Origin: Methanobacteriota archaeon
Lineage (GTDB): Archaea; Methanobacteriota; Methanobacteria; Methanobacteriales; Methanobacteriaceae
Reading direction: 5' to 3'
Length of the DNA: 19,305 nt
Assembly (NCBI GenBank): GCA_023440975.1
Contig: JAEZRD010000113.1
Span: forward strand, 1-19,305
Shown here: piece after piece, positions 14,206-19,305 of the stretch
How the letters are laid out: each line of letters begins with the position of its first letter
Position numbering within the stretch: position 1 is the stretch's first letter
Notes under the pieces: generated by a model
Seen by the model: the letters and a program-made list of their open reading frames with translations, nothing else
Told to the model about the DNA's origin: nothing
Database searches by the model: none
Program-made: the position numbers and the translations under genes

Positions 14206-17200
14206 ATTTCAATTGGGAGGAAAGCAATACTAATTGCTTTATTATTAACATGCTTCATTTCAATAAGTGGAGTATGTGCTAGTGAAGTAACAAATCAAAC
14301 TAGTATAGCTAATTCAGACAATGGAATTTCAAATAGCAGTGAAATCACTGTAAACTCAGACAATTCAACTACTACTGTGGTAAGTAGTTCAAATACTGGT
14401 TACAGTAATTCCAATTCAATAAGTGTAAATGATTCAACAGGGGATGATGGATCTAATAATGTGGTTGCTGGAACATCAAATAAATTACTAGCATCAACAT
14501 CAACTAATACACTTTCTGATGCAATAACATCAGGACAAATCATTACAATCCTAACAGGATATAACTTAACTGAAACTTATGGACAAGGAGCAAATTATAC
14601 AGTTGTTTTAACAACAACAGATGGAACTCCAATCATAGGTCAACATATAGCAATGAATCTTACTAGACCATCAAATGGTGCAAGTAAAATTTATTGGGCA
14701 ACAACTGATACTGATGGTATTGCAACATTACAAATCAACTTAGCTGCAAATGATTATACAGCACAATCCACTTACGGAGGATACACAAGCAGTTCAGGTG
14801 TTACTTATTTATCTAGCTCTGCTGGAAAAAATACAATAACTGTATACTCTCCAGGAGTAAACTTAATAACAACTAACATAATTGCAAATTCATACTCTGC
14901 AGCATATGGAACTAATGGAAACTTTAATTTCACATTAGTTGATATAAATGGAAATGCAATAAGTGGACAAACCGTATATGTCACATTAAAACGTCAATCT
15001 ACAAGTGCAAGTAAAGTATACTCTATAACCACTAATACTAATGGACAAGGATCTATACCAATTTCACTTGGAATAGGAACATATGACATACAATTAACAT
15101 ATAATGGAAATAGTAAATACAGTGCATCAAACACTGCAACTACAATAAACATAGCAACATCAAGTATTAGTTTAACAGGTACAACCATAAGTGGAACCAC
15201 AGGTTCAATATCCTATGGGGATTCTTATGAAGTTGCAATCATAGATTCCAATGGTAAAGCAGTAACTGGTCAAACAGTATCATTTACCATATCAAAAGGT
15301 TCTAACAGTGTAACTTACACCAACACCACTAACAGCAACGGAGTAGCTTACTTAAAACTAAACTTAGCTCCAGGAACATATAATATTGCATATAGTTATG
15401 CAGGTTCCTCAACATATGCTGCAAGTAATGGATCATCTTCAATCACCATAGTTTCATCAAGTGCAAATACCTTAACTGGTAATGCAATATGGGTTTATGG
15501 TAAAGATATGAGCAGTGTAAACTTACAAACATTAGCAAATGATGGAATAAACAACATATTCCTAAACTATGCCGCAATATCCTTAAATGGAAGAGAATCT
15601 GTAGTAAATTGGATTGCTAGTGCTAACAGTTATGGAATAAAAGTACACATTTGGATGCAAGTATTATACCATGGTGGATGGCAAAATCCAATAGTAAATG
15701 GTGCAATAAACCAAACTTTACTAAACTCTGATGTTCAAGACGCAATAGAATATGCAAGTCTCCCAGGAATATCTGGAATCAACTTAGATTACATCCGTTA
15801 CCCTGGAACAGCATATAAAATCACAGGAGCTACAGATGCAGTAACAACATTTGTTTCAAAATTAGTAACTGCAATTAAAAATGTAAACAGCAGCTTAATA
15901 GTATCTGGTAGTATAATGCCAGAAACCACTAACGGACCATACTATTACGGTCAAGATGTAAGCCAACTTGGAAAATACTTAGATATAATAGTACCAATGA
16001 TTTATAAAGGAAACTATAATCAAAACTCCGCATGGATTACAACAATTACAAAATGGTATGTATCAAACAGTGCAGGAGCAGCAGTATGGGTAGGTCTTCA
16101 AGGATATGTGTCTGATAATGATGTAACTGTATTAAGCACTACTGCATTAACTCAAGATGTAAAAGCAGCTTATGATGGAGGAGCATATGGAGTATCAATA
16201 TTCCGTTATGGTCTAACCAACCTAATAGATTTCAAAAATTATAATGTAACAACCACAAATACAAGTGGAAGCACAATAAGTATAAGTCTCATAGGAAGTG
16301 CTGCATCAAGCTTAAAATCATTAATAGAAGGTTCATATGCAGGTCAAATTCCAGAATCTGTAGGAATCAATGGTGTAACTTACACTACAGCACAATTCTT
16401 ATACTTCTTAACAGCTGCAATAAATGAAATCAACTCTGGATCAACTACTGGTGTTAATATAGTATCCATTAAAAACCCATCAGGTTCATATGGAGATACA
16501 ATATTAACAAATATGACAAAAACTGATTATGTGAGCTTAGCTAACACAATCAGTAATTACATGGGAACATATCAAAAAGTAAACACTGGTTTATCTACAA
16601 GTTATGGAACAATCCAATATGACACTATGGTTTACACTTTTACTAAAATCATGGCATACTATTATGCAAATGGAAAACTTCCATCAAGTGTATTTGTAAC
16701 TGATATTTCAGATAATTATTACATTAATGTAGTAGCAATGCCAAGTACAAGTAACTCAGGATATTCCTATGCATATTATAATACAACATTTATAAATTAC
16801 TGTCCAAACTGTGGAGTATATGGAACATTAGTATTTAACCCTAAAAACACAACTGAAGGGGAATTAACCTGTGCTTATTGTGATTCAGATTTTGATGCAG
16901 TAACAGGTAAAGAAAAAATAACTAATTCCACTTATACTCTAACTAAAGTAGGAACAAGTACTCGTGTAGGAAACTCTTCCTCTGGAGGTTCTTCATCAGG
17001 AGGAACTGATATTGTAGGAACATTTTCTTTAAGTGATATTAAATCTATAGCAGCAACAATTTCATCTTCTGTTACAAATAAAGGAATTTTACCTGCAACT
17101 GTAACTTATAATGGTGGAACATATACTCTTGCTCAAATATCTTACTTAATGGCAAATGCTATATTAAACATTAACTCAGGAAGTACAAGTAGTGTTGACT

Positions 17201-18465
17201 TTGCAGATATTGATGCACCAAGTAACTCTACCGGAACAGTCAGTGGATCATTAACTAAAACCAATTACATAGCATTAATCAACCGTATCTTAACATTTGC
17301 AAGCACATCTAATACTTTACCAAACTTTGATAAAAGTTCATCTAATGGTATTGGACAAATAAGTTTCGAAACATATACTTATGCATTTGCTAAAATCTTA
17401 GTATTTAATGATGCTAATGGTCGTTTACCAAATACTGTTACCTTTGATTCATCTGCAATCAAAAGTGTATCAAGTACAAACACATCAACAAATGTTAACA
17501 ATGCAGTTTATGTATCAATAGCTCAAGTAGTTGAAGCAGCACAAAGAGTTCAAGCTTTTATTTCCACTAATAATAAATTACCAAGTTACACAACAGTAAA
17601 TGGTACACAATACTCTGAATATTACTTTGTATATATGATGGGAGTAGCAATTCAAAAGATTAGTGGAGGCCAAAGTGACAATATTAAAGTTTTAGATTTA
17701 TCTTCAACACCAAATTCAGCAGGAGATAATGTAACTGGAACTTTAACTAAGAGTACATATTTATCTTTAGTACAAAGACTTGTAGATTTTGCATCTGCAA
17801 ACGGATACATGCCAAACTATGATTCATCTAATGGTCTTGGAAAAATATCATTTGATAATTATGTTTACATTTTAGCTAACATCTTAACAAATTATGCAAG
17901 TAGCAAAGCATTACCTGGAAGTATTGCAGTTGATACTAGTATCATAACCTCTACTAGTAGTGTTACATCTAGTGGAACTGGATTAAATGAAAAATCTGAC
18001 GGTAGTGATACTTCAGCTTATCTTGTTGCAACTGTAAATTGTGAAGTAAACAATGCACAAATACAAGCTTTAGCTTCTAGTTTAACTAGTGGATTAACAT
18101 CTACTCTTGCAAAAGCAACAGCAATCTTTAATTATGTTAGAGATAATATTGCATACAGTTATTATTCAAACACTAAATATGGTGCTGTTGGTACTCTTAA
18201 TGCAGGTAAAGCTAATTGTGTAGATCATGCTCACTTAGTTATTGCATTATGTCGTGCAGCAGGAATCCCTGCAAGATATGTGCATGGTCAAAACTGTGTA
18301 TTCAGCAGTGGATTAGTAACTGGTCATGTATGGGCACAAATATTAGTTGATGGAACTTGGAAAGTTGCTGATGCTACAAGTAAGAGAAACAGTCTTGGTA
18401 ATATTGTTAATTGGAATACTGGTAGTTTCACATTGTCTAGTATATCTAGTTCAATAAGTTTTTAA
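14206..18465 (+). CDS. Secreted multidomain pseudomurein-associated protein (glycosidase-like plus transglutaminase-like)
   Basis: About 1419 residues, exported. Residues 4-26 (GRKAILIALLLTCFISISGVCA) are a clear signal peptide, in frame and uninterrupted, preceded by GAGGTGA at 14195-14201; but the first in-frame ATG/GTG/TTG is the GTG at 14377, inside the mature protein. The start is therefore probably ATT at 14206 or 14212. Then: Ser/Asn-rich linker; three Ig-like repeats (about 106-218, 218-318, 321-424); a TIM-barrel glycosidase-like domain (about 425-680) with INLDYIRYPG (D528) and VPMIYKG; three blocks resembling paired pseudomurein-binding repeats (about 697-845, 936-1085, 1101-1245); a zinc ribbon (C866, C869, C889, C892) between blocks 1 and 2; and a C-terminal transglutaminase-like domain with C1338 (NCVDHAH), H1374 (GHVWAQ) and D1389 (VADAT). 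It resembles the phage-type pseudomurein endoisopeptidases. Probable wall-remodelling enzyme held to pseudomurein by its repeats; no membrane anchor. Confidence 0.9.
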   Translation: MSIGRKAILIALLLTCFISISGVCASEVTNQTSIANSDNGISNSSEITVNSDNSTTTVVSSSNTGYSNSNSISVNDSTGDDGSNNVVAGTSNKLLASTSTNTLSDAITSGQIITILTGYNLTETYGQGANYTVVLTTTDGTPIIGQHIAMNLTRPSNGASKIYWATTDTDGIATLQINLAANDYTAQSTYGGYTSSSGVTYLSSSAGKNTITVYSPGVNLITTNIIANSYSAAYGTNGNFNFTLVDINGNAISGQTVYVTLKRQSTSASKVYSITTNTNGQGSIPISLGIGTYDIQLTYNGNSKYSASNTATTINIATSSISLTGTTISGTTGSISYGDSYEVAIIDSNGKAVTGQTVSFTISKGSNSVTYTNTTNSNGVAYLKLNLAPGTYNIAYSYAGSSTYAASNGSSSITIVSSSANTLTGNAIWVYGKDMSSVNLQTLANDGINNIFLNYAAISLNGRESVVNWIASANSYGIKVHIWMQVLYHGGWQNPIVNGAINQTLLNSDVQDAIEYASLPGISGINLDYIRYPGTAYKITGATDAVTTFVSKLVTAIKNVNSSLIVSGSIMPETTNGPYYYGQDVSQLGKYLDIIVPMIYKGNYNQNSAWITTITKWYVSNSAGAAVWVGLQGYVSDNDVTVLSTTALTQDVKAAYDGGAYGVSIFRYGLTNLIDFKNYNVTTTNTSGSTISISLIGSAASSLKSLIEGSYAGQIPESVGINGVTYTTAQFLYFLTAAINEINSGSTTGVNIVSIKNPSGSYGDTILTNMTKTDYVSLANTISNYMGTYQKVNTGLSTSYGTIQYDTMVYTFTKIMAYYYANGKLPSSVFVTDISDNYYINVVAMPSTSNSGYSYAYYNTTFINYCPNCGVYGTLVFNPKNTTEGELTCAYCDSDFDAVTGKEKITNSTYTLTKVGTSTRVGNSSSGGSSSGGTDIVGTFSLSDIKSIAATISSSVTNKGILPATVTYNGGTYTLAQISYLMANAILNINSGSTSSVDFADIDAPSNSTGTVSGSLTKTNYIALINRILTFASTSNTLPNFDKSSSNGIGQISFETYTYAFAKILVFNDANGRLPNTVTFDSSAIKSVSSTNTSTNVNNAVYVSIAQVVEAAQRVQAFISTNNKLPSYTTVNGTQYSEYYFVYMMGVAIQKISGGQSDNIKVLDLSSTPNSAGDNVTGTLTKSTYLSLVQRLVDFASANGYMPNYDSSNGLGKISFDNYVYILANILTNYASSKALPGSIAVDTSIITSTSSVTSSGTGLNEKSDGSDTSAYLVATVNCEVNNAQIQALASSLTSGLTSTLAKATAIFNYVRDNIAYSYYSNTKYGAVGTLNAGKANCVDHAHLVIALCRAAGIPARYVHGQNCVFSSGLVTGHVWAQILVDGTWKVADATSKRNSLGNIVNWNTGSFTLSSISSSISF

Positions 18466-18488
18466 ACATTTTAAAATAAAATTTTTAT

Positions 18489-18521
18489 AATAAAGGATAA
18501 TTTAATTCCTTTATTTTTTTT
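18489..18521 (+). terminator. Terminator of the wall-protein gene
   Basis: AATAAAGGA (18489-18497) and TCCTTTATT (18507-18515) form a perfect nine-base stem with a nine-base loop, followed by a T-run to 18521. It starts 24 bases after the stop codon and has the form of a canonical hairpin plus T-tract. Confidence 0.7.
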
Positions 18522-18578
18522 ACACTTTTTTTTACAGATTTCTATTTTTTTTAATAATTCTAGATTAGCAATTAATTT

Positions 18579-18603
18579 TTAGGTTAACCAAAACTTTTAT
18601 ATA
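18579..18603 (+). promoter_or_regulatory. Promoter of the DtxR-type gene with a palindromic operator candidate
   Basis: TTTATATA (about 18597-18603) is the TATA box. Just upstream, TTAGGTTAACCAAA (18579-18592) is a palindrome with one mismatched pair around a GGTTAACC core. Its left half matches the start of the known DtxR/IdeR operator consensus (TTAGGTTAG...CTAACCTAA). The position, touching the TFB-recognition region, suits repression. Autoregulation by the downstream DtxR-family protein is inferred. Confidence 0.5.
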
Positions 18604-18713
18604 CTTTTTATCAAATTATATAATAAATAATAGAAGAAAAATTTTCACAAAAAAAATTAGAAGATTAAAAAAAAAATAAAATATAATTAAACAACTTTAG
18701 AGGTAAATGTTAA

Positions 18714-19305
18714 ATGTCATCAAAAAATAGTGAAAACATTGAAGAATACTTAGAAGTACTCTATAAAGAAGGAAAAAATAAAAATCATGTATCCACTACC
18801 ACAATATCCCAAAACTTAAAAATAGCACCAGGTAGTGTAACACAAATGTTAAAAAAATTAGAACAACTCGGATACATAGAATATGTACCATACCGAGGAG
18901 CAATTCTAACAGATAAAGGATTAACAGAATCCCAAAAAATCACAAGAAAACACAGAATACTTGAAAGATTCCTTAAAGATGTACTAAAAATCAAAGATGA
19001 AAACATTCACCAACAAGCATGTGACATGGAACACTCATTATCAGATGAAGCAGAAAGAAGCTTATGCCATATGTTAGAACATCCAAATATATGTCCAGGA
19101 AATAGTGTAATACCTCCATGTAACTTTGACTTCCATAATTGTGAAGAATGTGTGGAAAATACTAATGATATTTCAGAAATACGAATAAGAAATGAAAACT
19201 TAATAAATGTATCAGATCTTCTAGAAAACCAAACTGGTGATGTTTCATTTATACGTGGAGATCAACACACATTAGCAAAGATTTTAAGTCAAGGAATAGC
19301 TATTG
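18714..19305 (+). CDS. DtxR/IdeR-family metal-dependent repressor (3' end beyond window)
   Basis: The first 197 residues of a DtxR-family regulator, which binds Fe2+ or Mn2+ and represses metal-uptake genes. Winged helix-turn-helix at about 7-70 (VSTTTISQNLKIAPGSVTQMLKKLEQLGYIEYVPYRGAILTDKG). The dimerisation domain has metal-site residues where the family has them: H80 and E84 in KHRILERF, H99, and C103-xx-E106-H107 in QACDMEHSLSDEAER. Having Cys rather than Asp/Met at the first position of the CxxEH strip suggests iron rather than manganese. A Cys cluster (C127, C136, C143, C146) follows, a feature of archaeal members, and the start of the C-terminal SH3/FeoA-like domain (about 153 on) is visible. 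The ATG has AGAGGT at 18699-18704. Open at the window edge, so the C-terminus is unknown. Confidence 0.92.
   Translation, partial: MSSKNSENIEEYLEVLYKEGKNKNHVSTTTISQNLKIAPGSVTQMLKKLEQLGYIEYVPYRGAILTDKGLTESQKITRKHRILERFLKDVLKIKDENIHQQACDMEHSLSDEAERSLCHMLEHPNICPGNSVIPPCNFDFHNCEECVENTNDISEIRIRNENLINVSDLLENQTGDVSFIRGDQHTLAKILSQGIAI

Noticed and set aside
14377..14379. GTG as the start of the large wall protein
   Set aside because: It has no ribosome binding site and would discard an in-frame signal peptide that is preceded by a good GAGGTGA motif.
16297..17950. Repeated segments considered as a DNA-level tandem repeat
   Set aside because: The repeats are visible at protein level as wall-binding-like units but diverged at the nucleotide level, so they are domains and not a recent DNA repeat.

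Overview
The window comes from a methanogenic archaeon of the order Methanobacteriales, most likely Methanosphaera or a close relative such as Methanobrevibacter. The evidence is the very low GC content, the archaeal gene set (proteasome-activating nucleotidase, MBF1 with an N-terminal zinc ribbon, thermosome, F420H2 oxidase FprA), a canonical archaeal box C/D sRNA, TATA-box promoters with leaderless starts, and a large secreted protein with pseudomurein-binding-like repeats. Pseudomurein is the wall polymer of this order. No mobile element, CRISPR array, tRNA or rRNA gene was seen. The last gene is cut by the window edge.

Layout. (1) 184-1969: two co-directional secreted or membrane-anchored proteins, a POTRA-like one and one with an extracellular Cys cluster, closed by a strong hairpin. 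(2) 2289-3250: a small archaeal conserved protein (DUF356-like) converging on the MBF1 transcription factor. (3) 3865-5220: PAN, the ATPase of the archaeal proteasome, with a complete box C/D guide RNA 42 bases after its stop codon. (4) 5388-7419: two tandem membrane-anchored PH-domain (bPH2/YdbS-like) paralogues, each apparently on its own leaderless promoter; the second has a long Q/N-rich tail. (5) 7606-9284, minus strand: an alpha/beta-hydrolase-fold protein without its nucleophile serine, followed by a pyrroline-5-carboxylate-reductase-like protein. (6) 9401-13339: FprA, an AlkD-like DNA glycosylase and a thermosome subunit, all protective functions with separate promoters. (7) 13340-18521: an 866-base AT-rich gap, then a wall-associated protein of about 1419 residues combining a signal peptide, Ig-like repeats, a TIM-barrel glycosidase-like domain, pseudomurein-binding-like repeats, a zinc ribbon and a C-terminal transglutaminase/endoisopeptidase-like domain. 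(8) 18714-end: a DtxR-family metal-dependent repressor with a likely operator next to its own TATA box.

Most notable points: the C/D sRNA, one guide of which places the methylation on the wobble C of a CAU-anticodon-like target; the wall protein, whose signal peptide is in frame but has no ATG, GTG or TTG start and lies just behind a near-perfect 18-base inverted repeat; and the pairing of a glycosidase-like and a peptidase-like domain in one candidate pseudomurein hydrolase. Six start sites were reassigned from sequence evidence: 5388, 8433 and 11678 instead of nearby upstream TTG/GTG codons, 14206 instead of an internal GTG, and ATG starts confirmed at 9401 and 18714.
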